Shown here: piece by piece, positions 21,991 through 31,243 of the stretch
How the letters are laid out: each line of letters opens with the position of its first letter
Numbering within the stretch: position 1 is the stretch's first letter
Assembly (NCBI RefSeq): GCF_002149035.1
Contig: NZ_NGFP01000061.1
Location: forward strand, 1 to 37,109
Direction: 5' to 3'
DNA: 37,109 nucleotides
Origin: Streptosporangium minutum
GTDB taxonomy: Bacteria; Actinomycetota; Actinomycetes; Streptosporangiales; Streptosporangiaceae
Position numbers and translations under genes: made by a program
The notes under the pieces: model-generated
What the model was told of the DNA's origin: nothing
The model's database searches: none
The model's input: the letters and a program-made list of their open reading frames with translations, nothing else

Positions 21991-23850
21991 TCAACTTCCG
22001 GCGGCACGTTCCTTCAGCACGCGCCGCTGCTGCTCCAGCGCGACCAGCTCACCGAACAGCCGGTTGTACTCCTGCTGCTCCTCGACCGGGTTGGTCCGCT
22101 GCATGCGCGACTTCAGCTGCTCGATCGCCCGGACCACCGAGACGAGCTCCAGCGCGGCCAGCATGGCCGAGGCGTAGCGCTCCTCGCTCGCCACGTCCGC
22201 GCGCAGCTCCTCCACCGCGAACCGGGTGACCACCCCGCGCAGCGCGTCGGTCACCCCGCCCAGCAGCCGGTCCACCCACTCGCGGCCGCCGTGCCCGGCC
22301 GCCGCGGTGCCCCCGGCGTCCATGACCAGCTTGTAGAGCGCGACGTGTTCGGGCAGCGTGAACGCCGCCGGGCCGATCGTGTCGAAACCGGGCCCGAGCA
22401 GCGCGGGACGCTGCACGGCCAGCTTCAGCACCTCGGCCTCGGTCCGCACGCCGGGATCGGTGAGGTCGGCGACCTTCCGCGGCCCGGCGGGCCGCTGCTG
22501 CCGCTGCTGGCGCGGCTGGGCCGTGGCGGAGATCTCGGCGATCCGGTCCATGACGAAACGCTCGTTGTTGAAGCCCAGCCACCGGTCGAGGTCCACGCCG
22601 TAGAGCTGGCGCAGGGCCCGGTCCTTGATCCCGGCCACGATCGGCGCGGCGGCGTCCAGCGCGGAGAGCCGGCCCTCGTTGGTGCTCACGTCGTAGCGGG
22701 AGATCATGCTGCGGATCGCGAACGCGAACAGCGGCTCCCTGCTGGCGACCAGGTCCCGCACGGCGGCTTCGCCCTGCCGTACGCGCAGGTCACACGGGTC
22801 GAGCCCGTCGGGCTGCACGGCCACGAAGGTCTGGGTGACGAACTTCTGCTCGTCGGCGAAGGCCCGCAGCGCCGCCTTCTGCCCCGCCGCGTCGCCGTCG
22901 AAGGTGAAGATCACCTCGCCCTGGGACCCGGACTGGTCCAGCAGCAGCCGCCGCAGCACCTTGATGTGCTCCTCGCCGAAGGCGGTGCCGCAGGTGGCCA
23001 CCGCCGTCGGCACGCCCGACAGGTGGCAGGCCATCACGTCGGTGTAGCCCTCGACGATCACCGCCTGGGACCGCTTGGAGATCTCCCGCTTGGCCAGGTC
23101 GACGCCGTAGAGGACCTCGCTCTTCTTGTAGAGCGGGCTCTCGGGGGTGTTGAGGTATTTCGGGCCGTCCTCGGCGTCGTTCAGCTTCCGCGCGCCGAAA
23201 CCGATCACGTCACCGGTGATGTCGCGGATGGGCCAGACCAGCCGCCCCCGGAACCGGTCTATCGGGCCTCGCCGCCCCTCCTTGGCCAGGCCGCCCTTGA
23301 TCAGCTCGGCGCTGGTGAACCCCCGGGCCATCAGGTGGCGCGCGAGCGCCTCCCACTCGGCCGGGGCGTATCCCACCCCGAAGTGCTCGGCGTCGACCCG
23401 CTCGAACCCGCGCTCCGACAGGAACTTGCGCCCGATCGCGGCGTCCGGCGCCGACAGCTTCGAGGCGTAGAACTCCGCCGCCGCCCGGTGCGCCTCGATC
23501 AGTCGGCTCCGCTCGCCCTGCTCGCGGCCGGGGACGTAGCCGCCCTGCTCGTAGCGGAGCTGGATGCCGGCCCGGTTCGCCAGCCGCTCCACGGCCTCGC
23601 CGAACGACAGGTGCTCCAGCCGCCGGACGAAGGTGATGACGTCTCCGCCCTCGGCGCAGCCGAAGCAGTACCAGTAGCCCCGGGTGGGGGTGACGTTGAA
23701 GGACGGGCTCTTCTCGTCGTGGAAGGGGCACAGCCCCTTCAGGTTTCCGCCGCCCGCGTTGCGGAGCTGGATGTGCTCACCCACGATGTCCGCGATCGGT
23801 GAGCGCTCCCGCACGAGCGCGATGTCCTCGTCACTGATCCGGCCTGCCAC
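21991..23850 (-). CDS. dnaG: DNA primase DnaG
   Basis: Synthesises RNA primers at the replication fork. 619 residues. The CHC2 zinc finger is Cys41, His44, Cys62 and Cys65 (CPFHDEKSPSF; YWYCFGC). The catalytic core with TOPRIM acidic motifs reads IVEGYTD and FDGDAAG, and the C-terminal helicase-binding region is helix-rich (about 470-619). The start is GTG 23850 (MAGRISDEDIALVRERS), which matches the usual family N-terminus. It lies upstream of the sigma factor gene in the same direction, with about 140 bp between, and downstream of dgt, the standard actinobacterial order. Confidence 0.97.
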   Translation of the reverse strand: MAGRISDEDIALVRERSPIADIVGEHIQLRNAGGGNLKGLCPFHDEKSPSFNVTPTRGYWYCFGCAEGGDVITFVRRLEHLSFGEAVERLANRAGIQLRYEQGGYVPGREQGERSRLIEAHRAAAEFYASKLSAPDAAIGRKFLSERGFERVDAEHFGVGYAPAEWEALARHLMARGFTSAELIKGGLAKEGRRGPIDRFRGRLVWPIRDITGDVIGFGARKLNDAEDGPKYLNTPESPLYKKSEVLYGVDLAKREISKRSQAVIVEGYTDVMACHLSGVPTAVATCGTAFGEEHIKVLRRLLLDQSGSQGEVIFTFDGDAAGQKAALRAFADEQKFVTQTFVAVQPDGLDPCDLRVRQGEAAVRDLVASREPLFAFAIRSMISRYDVSTNEGRLSALDAAAPIVAGIKDRALRQLYGVDLDRWLGFNNERFVMDRIAEISATAQPRQQRQQRPAGPRKVADLTDPGVRTEAEVLKLAVQRPALLGPGFDTIGPAAFTLPEHVALYKLVMDAGGTAAAGHGGREWVDRLLGGVTDALRGVVTRFAVEELRADVASEERYASAMLAALELVSVVRAIEQLKSRMQRTNPVEEQQEYNRLFGELVALEQQRRVLKERAAGS

Positions 23851-23938
23851 GCCGCGAGTCTAGTGGCGGCCCGCGACAGCTCGGAGCCTGACGGTGGAGG
23901 CGACTTTCCGGAACGGGCCATGACCAATCGGAAGGTCG

Positions 23939-23952
23939 GTTACAAAGGTAAC
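23939..23952. promoter_or_regulatory. Inverted repeat upstream of the LytM lipoprotein gene
   Basis: GTTAC-AAAG-GTAAC lies 34 bp before the ATG at 23987. Repeated GTAAC-type elements occur at cell-wall hydrolase promoters controlled by MtrA in actinobacteria; this link is tentative. Confidence 0.35.
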
Positions 23953-23986
23953 GGCCGATTCTCGATAAGTTACGCGGGTGGAGATC

Positions 23987-24865
23987 ATGCGATCGGGGCA
24001 TATAGCGCGATTGGTCGGCGTAACCGGCGCGGTGCTCGTCACAGGGGCCTGCGCGTCACCGAGTGGAGTGGCGGGCATCAGCACGCTGCCTCCGCCCCCC
24101 TCCGCCGAGGCGGTCGCCGCGGCGCCGGGCGCGGTGACCGCGACCATTCCGTCGCCGACACAGACGGCTGTCCCCAAGGTGCCGGTGCCGGTGCGGGTGA
24201 CGGTGGAGCGGCCCAAGGCCGGCGACCCGGTGCAGGTGCCGCCGCCGAAGGTGTCCGGCCACACCTACGCCTTCCCCGTCAAGGACTGCAGGGTGACCTA
24301 CGAGAGCAGGCTGCTGGTCCTGCCCAAGACCACCGTCTGGGCGGCCAAGGGATGCTCGTTCGTCTCGCCGGTGAACGGCGTGGTCCACGAGGTCAACACC
24401 AAGAACCGCTGGAAGCGCTCCACCGACCGGGGAGCCGACCGCGAGGGCCGGTTCGTCAGCGTCATCGGCGACGACGGCGTGCGCTACCTCGGCGGCCATC
24501 TGGACAGGGTGACACCGGGGATCGTGCCGGGGACACGGGTCAGCGCGGGCCAGGTCCTCGGCCAGGTCGGCAACTCGGGCAACGCCCGCTACACCGCCAG
24601 CAACCTCTACTTCGCGATCTCCTGGAAGACCGAGCCCTCGCTCTGGTGGGTACGGCGGGGCATGGTCAAGCCGTGGAACTACCTGGACGCCTGGCTGAAC
24701 GGCAACCGCACGCTGTCGCCCAAGGACGAGATGCAGGCCGTGATGGCCCAGACCGGGGCGGCGCCCAGATGCGTGACCCTGTGCAAGTCCAAGCCGGGGG
24801 CCAGGCCCAAGCGCACCGAGAAGCCCCCGAGGCCGGACGACGAGCACATCACGGTGGGCGGTTAG
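23987..24865 (+). CDS. LytM/M23-fold lipoprotein lacking most zinc ligands
   Basis: A 292-residue exported protein. The lipobox is VTGAC with Cys22, followed by a long proline-rich linker (about 35-90) and a LytM fold (about 125-235). The fold has the family spacing: FVSPVNGVVHEVN, VSVIGDDGVRYLGGHLD, GTRVSAGQVLGQVGNSGNA and LYFAIS. Active M23 enzymes need HxxxD near the first block and HxH at LxHxHFE-like positions. Here these read SPVNG and NLYFAIS, so only the GHL histidine is left. It is probably a non-enzymatic regulator or binder of peptidoglycan hydrolysis. ATG 23987 follows GGGTGGAG. It is divergent from dnaG and ends at a hairpin shared with dgt. Confidence 0.85.
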   Translation: MRSGHIARLVGVTGAVLVTGACASPSGVAGISTLPPPPSAEAVAAAPGAVTATIPSPTQTAVPKVPVPVRVTVERPKAGDPVQVPPPKVSGHTYAFPVKDCRVTYESRLLVLPKTTVWAAKGCSFVSPVNGVVHEVNTKNRWKRSTDRGADREGRFVSVIGDDGVRYLGGHLDRVTPGIVPGTRVSAGQVLGQVGNSGNARYTASNLYFAISWKTEPSLWWVRRGMVKPWNYLDAWLNGNRTLSPKDEMQAVMAQTGAAPRCVTLCKSKPGARPKRTEKPPRPDDEHITVGG

Positions 24866-24882
24866 CCCCCACCGGGCGGAGG

Positions 24883-24915
24883 CCCCGGGGAGCCGCGGAT
24901 TCGGCGGCCCCGGGG
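24883..24915. terminator. Hairpin between convergent LytM and dgt genes
   Basis: Two CCCCGGGG blocks (24883-24890, 24908-24915) with adjoining GCCG/CGGC pairs form a bulged GC stem directly before the dgt stop. Likely bidirectional terminator. Confidence 0.55.
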
Positions 24916-26148
24916 TCAGCGGCCGGACAGGCGCCGCTGCCAGGTGACGGCGGAGGTGTCGGTGAGCGAGGCGATCTGGTCGACGACCACGCGGAGCCGC
25001 CCGGCGTCGCTCGCGGCCTTGACGAAGGAGGGCCGGAGGGCGGGCTCCAGCGTGCCCGGGGCGCCCAGCATGATCAGGTGGGCCAGGTCATGGATGAGCT
25101 CCCGCTGCCTGGCCTGGTTGGCGTTGTGGGCGTCCCTGGTCATCACGTAGTGGGCGGTGAGCCCCTTCAGCAGGGCGCACTCCAGGCGGGTGGCCCTGGG
25201 CACGATCAGGTCGGCGCTGTAGCGCCCCGCGGCCGGGCCGTAGGACTCCCGGGTGGCGATCTGCGCGGACCGGCAGAGATGGCCGATGAGCGAGCTGGTG
25301 AGGCCCTTGATCGCGGCGAGGGCGGCGAGTGAGCCGTCGAAGTGGCGGGGCCAGAGCGGCTGGGCGACCAGGCGGCCGAAGAGGTCCTCCAGCTCGCCCG
25401 GTTCGGCCTCCGGGGCGTACCAGGCGCGGGTGGTCGCGCAGACCTCACGGCGCTCGGCGGGGTCGCGCAGGGCCTCCGGCGCGACGGCGCCGGAGTGGAG
25501 GGCGTCTTCCAGGTCGTGCACCGAGTAGGCGACGTCGTCGGCCCAGTCCATGATCTGGGCCTCGAAGCTGACCCGCCCCCTCGGCGCGCCCTCCCTGATC
25601 CACTCGAAGACGGCCATGTCGTCGCCGTAGGCGCAGTATTTGGGGCTCGTCTCGCGGGTCCAGGGGTATTTGACCGCGGCGTCCAGGGAGGCGCGGGTGA
25701 GGTTGAGCCCGGCGCTGCGGCCGTCCTCGGTGAGGACCTTGGCCTCCAGCCGGGTCAGCAGGCGCAGGCTCTGCGCGTTCCCCTCGAACCCGCCGCACCC
25801 GGCGGCGAGCTCGTTGAGCGCGGTCTCCCCGTTGTGCCCGAACGGCGGGTGCCCCAGGTCGTGGGCCAGGCAGGCGGTCTCCATCAGGTCGGGATCCCGG
25901 CCGAGCGACTGTCCCATCTCCCGGCCGACCTGCGCGCACTCCAGCGAGTGGGTCAGCCGGGTGCGCGGGATGTGCTGCCCGCTGCCGAGGGTCTCCCCCG
26001 GCCCGACCACCTGGGTCTTGGCCGCGAGCCGCCGCAGCCCCGCGCTGTGCAGCACCCGCGCCCGGTCCCGCTCGAACGGGCCTCTCTCCGGGTTGCCGGG
26101 GGGTTCCGGCACCCATCTGGCCTGATCGTGCTCGTCATAACCGTGCAT
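24916..26148 (-). CDS. dgt: Deoxyguanosinetriphosphate triphosphohydrolase-like protein
   Basis: An HD-domain dNTPase that removes triphosphate from dNTPs. 410 residues. Metal ligands are visible as His67 (RLTHSLE), His96-Asp97 (LAHDLGHPPFGHNGE) and a later Asp in MDWADDVAYSVHDLED. The N-terminal block FERDRARVLHSAGLRRL is typical of the family. ATG 26148 (MHGYDEHDQARW) fits the usual N-terminus; GTG 26205 would add 19 residues without a ribosome site. A TAAAAT element 10 bp before the ATG hints at a leaderless or short-leader transcript. It lies between ppdK and dnaG, a common actinobacterial context. Confidence 0.93.
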   Translation of the reverse strand: MHGYDEHDQARWVPEPPGNPERGPFERDRARVLHSAGLRRLAAKTQVVGPGETLGSGQHIPRTRLTHSLECAQVGREMGQSLGRDPDLMETACLAHDLGHPPFGHNGETALNELAAGCGGFEGNAQSLRLLTRLEAKVLTEDGRSAGLNLTRASLDAAVKYPWTRETSPKYCAYGDDMAVFEWIREGAPRGRVSFEAQIMDWADDVAYSVHDLEDALHSGAVAPEALRDPAERREVCATTRAWYAPEAEPGELEDLFGRLVAQPLWPRHFDGSLAALAAIKGLTSSLIGHLCRSAQIATRESYGPAAGRYSADLIVPRATRLECALLKGLTAHYVMTRDAHNANQARQRELIHDLAHLIMLGAPGTLEPALRPSFVKAASDAGRLRVVVDQIASLTDTSAVTWQRRLSGR

Positions 26149-26236
26149 AAGTGCAGTGATTTTATCCACTAAAGGAGCGGTCCATGCCGAACGGGAGGGA
26201 AACACCTGATGACTCCGGACCTGCGGTCACGGGGTC

Positions 26237-26262
26237 CCCGGCCAGGGACCGTCCTGGCCGGG
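26237..26262 (-). terminator. Terminator of ppdK
   Basis: CCCGGCCAGG and CCTGGCCGGG form a perfect 10-bp stem around GACCGT, 8 bp beyond the ppdK stop. Confidence 0.7.
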
Positions 26263-26269
26263 AGCCGTC

Positions 26270-28912
26270 CTATCGGGTGTCGGAGTCCGCGCAGACCAGC
26301 GCCGCGCGGCCCGCCTCCAGCCGGGCGACCGGGATGCGGAACGGCGAGCAGGACACGTAGTCCAGGCCCGCCTGGTGGCAGAAGTGGATCGAGTCGGGGT
26401 CGCCGCCGTGCTCGCCGCAGATGCCGAGCTTGAGGTCGGGACGGGTCCTGCGGCCCTCCTCGGCGGCGATCCGCACGAGCCGGCCCACACCGTCGCGGTC
26501 CAGGGACTCGAACGGCGAGACACCGAAGACGCCCAGCTCCAGATACTTCGAGAAGAACGCGGCCTCGACGTCGTCCCGGGAGAACCCCCAGGTCATCTGG
26601 GTCAGGTCGTTGGTGCCGAAGGAGAAGAACTCCGCGGCCTCGGCGATCTGCCCGGCGGTCAGCGCCGCGCGCGGCACCTCGATCATCGTGCCGACCAGGG
26701 CCTCGACGCCGACCTCGGCGAGGATCGCCCGCGCCTCGTCCCTGACGGTCTCCAGCTCCTGGACGGCGGCGACGAGCGGGATCATGATCTCCGCGCGGGC
26801 GCCGGGGACGGCCTTGGCCGCCTCGGCGATCGCCCGGACCTGCATGGCGAACAGGCCGGGGATGACCAGGCCGAGCCGTACACCGCGCAGGCCCAGCATC
26901 GGGTTCTGCTCGTGCAGGCGCTTGACCGCGGCGAGCAGCCGGCGGTCCTTGTCGTCGGCCCGCTCGCCGGCGAGGGCGACCTTCACCGACAGCTCGGTGT
27001 AGTCGGGCAGGAACTCGTGCAGCGGCGGGTCGATCAGGCGGATGGTGACGGGCAGGCCCTCCATCGCCTGGAAGATCCCGGTGAAGTCCGCCTTCTGCAG
27101 CGGCTCCAGCGCGGCCAGCGCCCGCTCCCGCTCCTGCGGGGAGGTGGCCAGGACCAGGTCCTCGACGAGCTGGCGGCGGTCGCCGAGGAACATGTGCTCG
27201 GTACGGCACAGCCCGATCCCCTGGGCGCCGAACCGTCGGGCGCGGGCGGCGTCCTCGGCGTTGTCGGCGTTGGCCCGCACGTCCAGCCGCCGGGAGGCGT
27301 CGGCGTGGCTCATGATGCGGTGCACGGCCTGGACGAGCTCGTCGTCCTGGTCGAGCGCGCCCTCGAAGTACTCCACGACCGGGGAGGCGACCACCGGCAC
27401 CTCGCCGAGGTAGACGGCGCCGCTGGAGCCGTCGATGGAGATGACGTCCCCCTCGGAGACGACGACGCCGCCGGGGGCGGTGAACCTGCGCTCCTTCGCG
27501 GAGACCTCCAGCTCCTCGGCGCCGCAGACGCAGGTCTTGCCCATGCCGCGGGCGACCACGGCCGCGTGCGAGGTCTTGCCGCCGCGGCTCGTCAGGACGC
27601 CCTGGGCGGCGATCATGCCCGCCAGGTCGTCGGGGTTGGTCTCGTGGCGGACCAGGACGACGGCCTCGCCCCGGGCGGCGAGTTCGACGGCCCGCTCGGA
27701 GGAGAAGACGGCCTTGCCGACGGCCGCGCCCGGGGAGGCGTTCATCCCCGTGGTGATCTTCGTGCTGTCCGCGTCCTTGCCGAAACGCGGGAACATGAGC
27801 TGGGCGAGCTGGGCGCCGGTGACGCGGGCCACGGCCTCGTCGAGGTTGATCAGGCCCTGGTCGACGAGCTGTACGGCGATGCGGAACGCGGCGCCCGCCG
27901 TCCGCTTGCCCACGCGGGTCTGGAGCATCCAGAGCTTGCCGCGCTCGACCGTGAACTCGATGTCGCACAGGTCGCGGTAGTGGTTCTCCAGCTTCTCCAT
28001 GATCTGCATGAGCTCGTCGTAGACGGGCTTGTCGATGCCCTCCAGCTCCTGCAGCGACATGGTGTTGCGGATGCCCGCCACCACGTCCTCGCCCTGGGCG
28101 TTCTGCAGGTAGTCGCCGTAGACGCCCTGGTGGCCGCTGCCGGGGTCACGGGTGAAGGCCACACCCGTGCCGGAGTCCATTCCGCAGTTGCCGAAGACCA
28201 TCGAGCAGATGTTGACCGCCGTGCCGAGGTCGGCGGGGATGCGCTCCTGGCGGCGGTAGAGGATGGCGCGCGGGGCGTTCCAGGAGTCGAAGACCGCCTT
28301 GACGGCCATGCGCATCTGCTGGTGCGGGTCGGCGGGGAAGTCCTGTCCGGTCTGGGCCCGGACGACGCCCTTGTAGGTCTCGACGAGCCGCTGGAAGTCG
28401 GCCGCCTCCAACTCCAGGTCGTCGCGGCCGTTCTTGAGCTCCTCGAGGGCGTCGTCGAACAGCGCGGCCTCGATGCCCTGGACGGTCTTGCCGAACATCT
28501 GGATGAGACGCCGGTAGGAGTCCCAGGCGAAGCGCTCGTTGCCGCCGGCCTGCTTGGCCAGGCCGTGTACCGACTCGTCGTTGAGCCCGATGTTGAGGAC
28601 GGTGTCCATCATGCCGGGCATGGAGAACTTCGCCCCGGAGCGCACGCTCACCAGCAGCGGGTCGTCGGCCTGGCCCAGGCGGCGCCCCATCTGCTTCTCC
28701 AGCGCGGCCAGGTGCAGGGAGACCTCCTCCTCCAGCCCGGCGGGGAGCGTGCCGTCGTCGAGGAACCGGCGGCACGCGTCGGTGGTGATGGTGAAGCCGG
28801 GGGGCACCGGCAACCCGAGATTGGTCATCTCGGCCAGGTTGGCCCCCTTACCGCCGAGCAGATCCTTGAGATCTTTGTTGCCCTCGGTGAAGTCGTAAAC
28901 GTACTTGGGCAC
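26270..28912 (-). CDS. ppdK: Pyruvate, phosphate dikinase
   Basis: Interconverts pyruvate, ATP and phosphate with PEP, AMP and pyrophosphate. 880 residues. The N-terminal nucleotide-binding part begins KYVYDFTEGNKDLKDLLGGKGANLAEM. The central swivelling domain carries catalytic His449 in GGKTSHAAVVARGMG. The C-terminal PEP-binding barrel contains RLIDPPLHEFLP, FGTNDLTQM and GICGEHGGDP. The start is GTG 28912, with AGAAGGAG 5 bp upstream; the longer frame is not supported. Length is normal. A 350-bp upstream region contains a tandem operator at 29097-29124, suggesting dedicated regulation at the glycolysis/gluconeogenesis node. Confidence 0.96.
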   Translation of the reverse strand: MPKYVYDFTEGNKDLKDLLGGKGANLAEMTNLGLPVPPGFTITTDACRRFLDDGTLPAGLEEEVSLHLAALEKQMGRRLGQADDPLLVSVRSGAKFSMPGMMDTVLNIGLNDESVHGLAKQAGGNERFAWDSYRRLIQMFGKTVQGIEAALFDDALEELKNGRDDLELEAADFQRLVETYKGVVRAQTGQDFPADPHQQMRMAVKAVFDSWNAPRAILYRRQERIPADLGTAVNICSMVFGNCGMDSGTGVAFTRDPGSGHQGVYGDYLQNAQGEDVVAGIRNTMSLQELEGIDKPVYDELMQIMEKLENHYRDLCDIEFTVERGKLWMLQTRVGKRTAGAAFRIAVQLVDQGLINLDEAVARVTGAQLAQLMFPRFGKDADSTKITTGMNASPGAAVGKAVFSSERAVELAARGEAVVLVRHETNPDDLAGMIAAQGVLTSRGGKTSHAAVVARGMGKTCVCGAEELEVSAKERRFTAPGGVVVSEGDVISIDGSSGAVYLGEVPVVASPVVEYFEGALDQDDELVQAVHRIMSHADASRRLDVRANADNAEDAARARRFGAQGIGLCRTEHMFLGDRRQLVEDLVLATSPQERERALAALEPLQKADFTGIFQAMEGLPVTIRLIDPPLHEFLPDYTELSVKVALAGERADDKDRRLLAAVKRLHEQNPMLGLRGVRLGLVIPGLFAMQVRAIAEAAKAVPGARAEIMIPLVAAVQELETVRDEARAILAEVGVEALVGTMIEVPRAALTAGQIAEAAEFFSFGTNDLTQMTWGFSRDDVEAAFFSKYLELGVFGVSPFESLDRDGVGRLVRIAAEEGRRTRPDLKLGICGEHGGDPDSIHFCHQAGLDYVSCSPFRIPVARLEAGRAALVCADSDTR

Positions 28913-29208
28913 GGTTGCTCCTTCTGCGACTTCAAACGACGCGTGGTTCCGCCTCCCTTCGGACTCTACCGACGAATAAGCCGATGAAACGTCACACAAC
29001 CGGATGCACTGCGTTTACCCACGTCAGCGCCCGCATGGCGGTCTAATCCAATTCAAATCGGGGTCAAAACAACCGCGATATCGGCCGCCCCAAGAATTGG
29101 TATAAACCAATTGGTATAAACCAATTGTCTCAGCATTCAGGCGCGTTCACCGGGGGTTCAGGCCATGGTGTACAAGGCGCTCCCGGACCACCGGCCACAG
29201 CGGAAAAG
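28913..29208. other. Long ppdK leader region without genes
   Basis: The stretch between the ppdK start and the glyS terminator is clearly more AT-rich than its surroundings and shows no plausible coding frame. Apart from the tandem operator at 29097-29124 and a related AATCCAATT at about 29045 I see no tRNA, riboswitch or small gene in it. A long 5' leader for ppdK is possible. Confidence 0.6.
29097..29124. promoter_or_regulatory. Tandem 14-bp palindromic operators upstream of ppdK
   Basis: TTGGTATAAACCAA occurs twice back to back, flanked by AA and TT. Each copy has TTGGT/ACCAA arms around ATAA, and the junction makes a further CCAATTGG palindrome. The pattern GGT-A-TA-A-ACC fits the NGT-N-TA-N-ACN layout of HutC/YtrA-type GntR operators. 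The nearest downstream gene in a sensible direction is ppdK, 185 bp away. Confidence 0.7.
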
Positions 29209-29245
29209 CGACGGCCGGCGGCCCCCGTGGGGCCGCCGGCCGTCG
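29209..29245 (-). terminator. Terminator of glyS
   Basis: A perfect 17-bp stem (CGACGGCCGGCGGCCCC and its complement) with loop CGT starts 20 bp beyond the glyS stop. Confidence 0.88.
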
Positions 29246-29265
29246 TCGATCGGAAGGAGCGCTCG

Positions 29266-30651
29266 TCAGTCGTTGAGGTGCAGGCGGAGGTAGGACTCCA
29301 CCTGGTCGAGGGCCACGCGCTCCTGGGCCATCGAGTCGCGCTCGCGGATGGTCACCGCCTGGTCGTCGAGGGTGTCGAAGTCGACGGTGATGCAGAACGG
29401 CGTGCCGATCTCGTCCTGGCGGCGGTAGCGGCGGCCGATCGCGCCCGCGTCGTCGAACTCGACGTTCCACCGGCGGCGGAGCTGGGCGGCCAGGTCCTTG
29501 GCCTTCGGCGACAGGTCGGCGTTGCGCGACAGCGGGAGAACCGCGACCTTGACCGGCGCGAGACGGTGGTCCAGACGCATGACCGTCCGCTTCTCCATGA
29601 CGCCCTTGGCGTTGGGCGCCTCGTCCTCGGTGTAGGCGTCGAGCAGGAAGGTGAGCGTGGCGCGGTCGACACCGGCGGCCGGCTCGATCACGTACGGGAC
29701 GTAGCGCTCGCCGGTGTCCTGCTCGAAGAAGCTGAGGTCGGTGCCGGAGGCCTTGCCGTGCGCGGTCAGGTCGAAGTCGGTGCGGTTGGCGACGCCCTCG
29801 AGCTCGCCCCACTCGCTGCCGGTGAAGTTGAAGCGGTACTCGATGTCGACGGTCCGCTTGGAGTAGTGGGACAGCTTCTCCTGCGGGTGCTCGTAGATGC
29901 GGAGGTTGTCCTGGCTGATGCCCAGGTCGGTGTACCAGCGGAAGCGCTCGTCGATCCAGTACTGGTGCCACTCCTCGTCGGTGCCCGGCTTGACGAAGAA
30001 CTCCATCTCCATCTGCTCGAACTCGCGGGTGCGGAAGATGAAGTTGCCCGGGGTGATCTCGTTGCGGAACGACTTGCCGATCTGGCCGATGCCGAACGGG
30101 ATCTTCTTGCGCGCGGACTGCTGCACGTTGAGGTAGTTGATGAAGATGCCCTGGGCGGTCTCCGGCCGCAGGTAGGCCAGGCCGGACTCGTCCTCGACCG
30201 CGCCGAGGTAGGTCTTCAGCAGGCCGCTGAACTGCTTGGGCGTGGTGAAGGAGCCCTTGTTGCCGCAGTTGGGGCAGGTGATGTCGGCCAGGCCGTTGAC
30301 CGCCGGCTTGCCGTGCTTCTCCTCGTAGGCCTCTTCGAGGTGGTCGGCGCGGTAGCGCTTGTGGCACGCCTGGCACTCGGTCAGCGGGTCGGTGAAGGTG
30401 TCCACGTGGCCACTGGCCTGCCACACCTCGCGGGCCAGGATCACCGAGGAGTCAAGGCCGACCACGTCGTCACGGCCCTGCACCATGCTCTTCCACCACT
30501 GCCGCTTCACGTTGCTCTTGAGCTCCACGCCCAGCGGCCCGTAGTCCCACGAGGCGCGCAGGCCGCCGTAGATCTCGCTGGAGGGATAGACAAGGCCACG
30601 TCGCTTGGCGAGGCTGACGATGGTGTCCATGATGTCCGTACGGCGTGCCAT
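29266..30651 (-). CDS. glyS: Glycyl-tRNA synthetase, single-chain class II type
   Basis: Charges tRNA-Gly. 461 residues, the normal length for the homodimeric form. N-terminal block [19 protein letters not shown]. Zinc-ribbon-like cysteines CQACHKRY and CPNCGNKG lie at about 93-135. Class II motif 2 is [25 protein letters not shown] and motif 3 includes [13 protein letters not shown]. The C-terminal anticodon-binding domain starts near [13 protein letters not shown] 30651 ([19 protein letters not shown]) is supported by the usual family start. Strong terminator downstream. A stand-alone housekeeping gene. Confidence 0.97.
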   Translation of the reverse strand: MARRTDIMDTIVSLAKRRGLVYPSSEIYGGLRASWDYGPLGVELKSNVKRQWWKSMVQGRDDVVGLDSSVILAREVWQASGHVDTFTDPLTECQACHKRYRADHLEEAYEEKHGKPAVNGLADITCPNCGNKGSFTTPKQFSGLLKTYLGAVEDESGLAYLRPETAQGIFINYLNVQQSARKKIPFGIGQIGKSFRNEITPGNFIFRTREFEQMEMEFFVKPGTDEEWHQYWIDERFRWYTDLGISQDNLRIYEHPQEKLSHYSKRTVDIEYRFNFTGSEWGELEGVANRTDFDLTAHGKASGTDLSFFEQDTGERYVPYVIEPAAGVDRATLTFLLDAYTEDEAPNAKGVMEKRTVMRLDHRLAPVKVAVLPLSRNADLSPKAKDLAAQLRRRWNVEFDDAGAIGRRYRRQDEIGTPFCITVDFDTLDDQAVTIRERDSMAQERVALDQVESYLRLHLND

Positions 30652-30801
30652 AAGGGAAAATCTCCATCCGGCTGGAGGTCGGCGAGGAATGATTGAGTTC
30701 CCAGCTTAGGGGAGTCGGACGGGCGGGACGCGCGCATGAACCATCGCGCCGCCTCGCCCGGCGGAGGCCGCTCGGGAGCGGTCCACTCCGGGGAGGACCG
30801 G

Positions 30802-31080
30802 TCAGAGGCGGTCCACGTCCTCGAAGGCGCTCGGCTCATTGATCATCAGTGTCATCAGCGGATACATCGCCATCCGCGCGGCCCCCAGCGCGCGCCGGTA
30901 GAACCCCGCCCCCTCCCACTCGCTGACCAGCGCCCACAGCTCCGGCTCGTCCACCGACCGGGTCACGCGGCCGCGCACGTAGCCGGGCTGCCCGGCCAGG
31001 GTGTCGACGATGTCATGCGCCTGGGCCAGGAACTCCTCGGTCTGGCCGGAGGGCACCGTGTAACGGATGAGAGCAAGCAT
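30802..31080 (-). CDS. Antibiotic biosynthesis monooxygenase (ABM) domain protein
   Basis: A 92-residue single-domain protein with the ferredoxin-like ABM/dimeric alpha-beta barrel pattern: strand MLALIRYTV, helix GQTEEFLAQAHDIVDTL, strand PGYVRGRVTRSV, strand LWALVSEWEG, then a helical segment. Such small proteins act as cofactor-free monooxygenases or bind small aromatic molecules as dimers. ATG 31080 or GTG 31086 could be the start; neither has a strong ribosome site. No pathway partner is adjacent. Confidence 0.78.
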   Translation of the reverse strand: MLALIRYTVPSGQTEEFLAQAHDIVDTLAGQPGYVRGRVTRSVDEPELWALVSEWEGAGFYRRALGAARMAMYPLMTLMINEPSAFEDVDRL

Positions 31081-31162
31081 CCGCACAGCATGCCAGAGCC
31101 CGCCGTTCCCCCTGCTCCCGGCGTTCCCGGGAACCGGCGCGACCGTGCCGCACCGCGGACCC

Positions 31163-31200
31163 GCGACCTGGCGACCTGGCGACCCGGCGACCCGGCGACG
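31163..31200. repeat. 8-bp tandem repeats
   Basis: GCGACCTG twice, then GCGACCCG twice, then a partial unit. This is a short microsatellite in the gap between the divergent ABM and small membrane-protein genes. Confidence 0.85.
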
Positions 31201-31243
31201 CCGGAGCATGTCGCCCGGGGCGTCCCGGCGTTAGGCTCGGGCC

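Noticed and set aside
26206-26236. Upstream GTG start of dgt at 26205 and any gene in the gap
   Set aside because: No ribosome site and the added residues do not match the family N-terminus; the gap holds only the ppdK terminator.
26375-28987. 870-codon open frame antisense to ppdK
   Set aside because: Product is low-complexity Gly/Leu/Val/Asp-rich sequence typical of shadow frames in high-GC DNA; ppdK on the other strand is unmistakable.
29125-30696. 523-codon open frame opposite glyS
   Set aside because: Shadow frame of a well-conserved synthetase gene.
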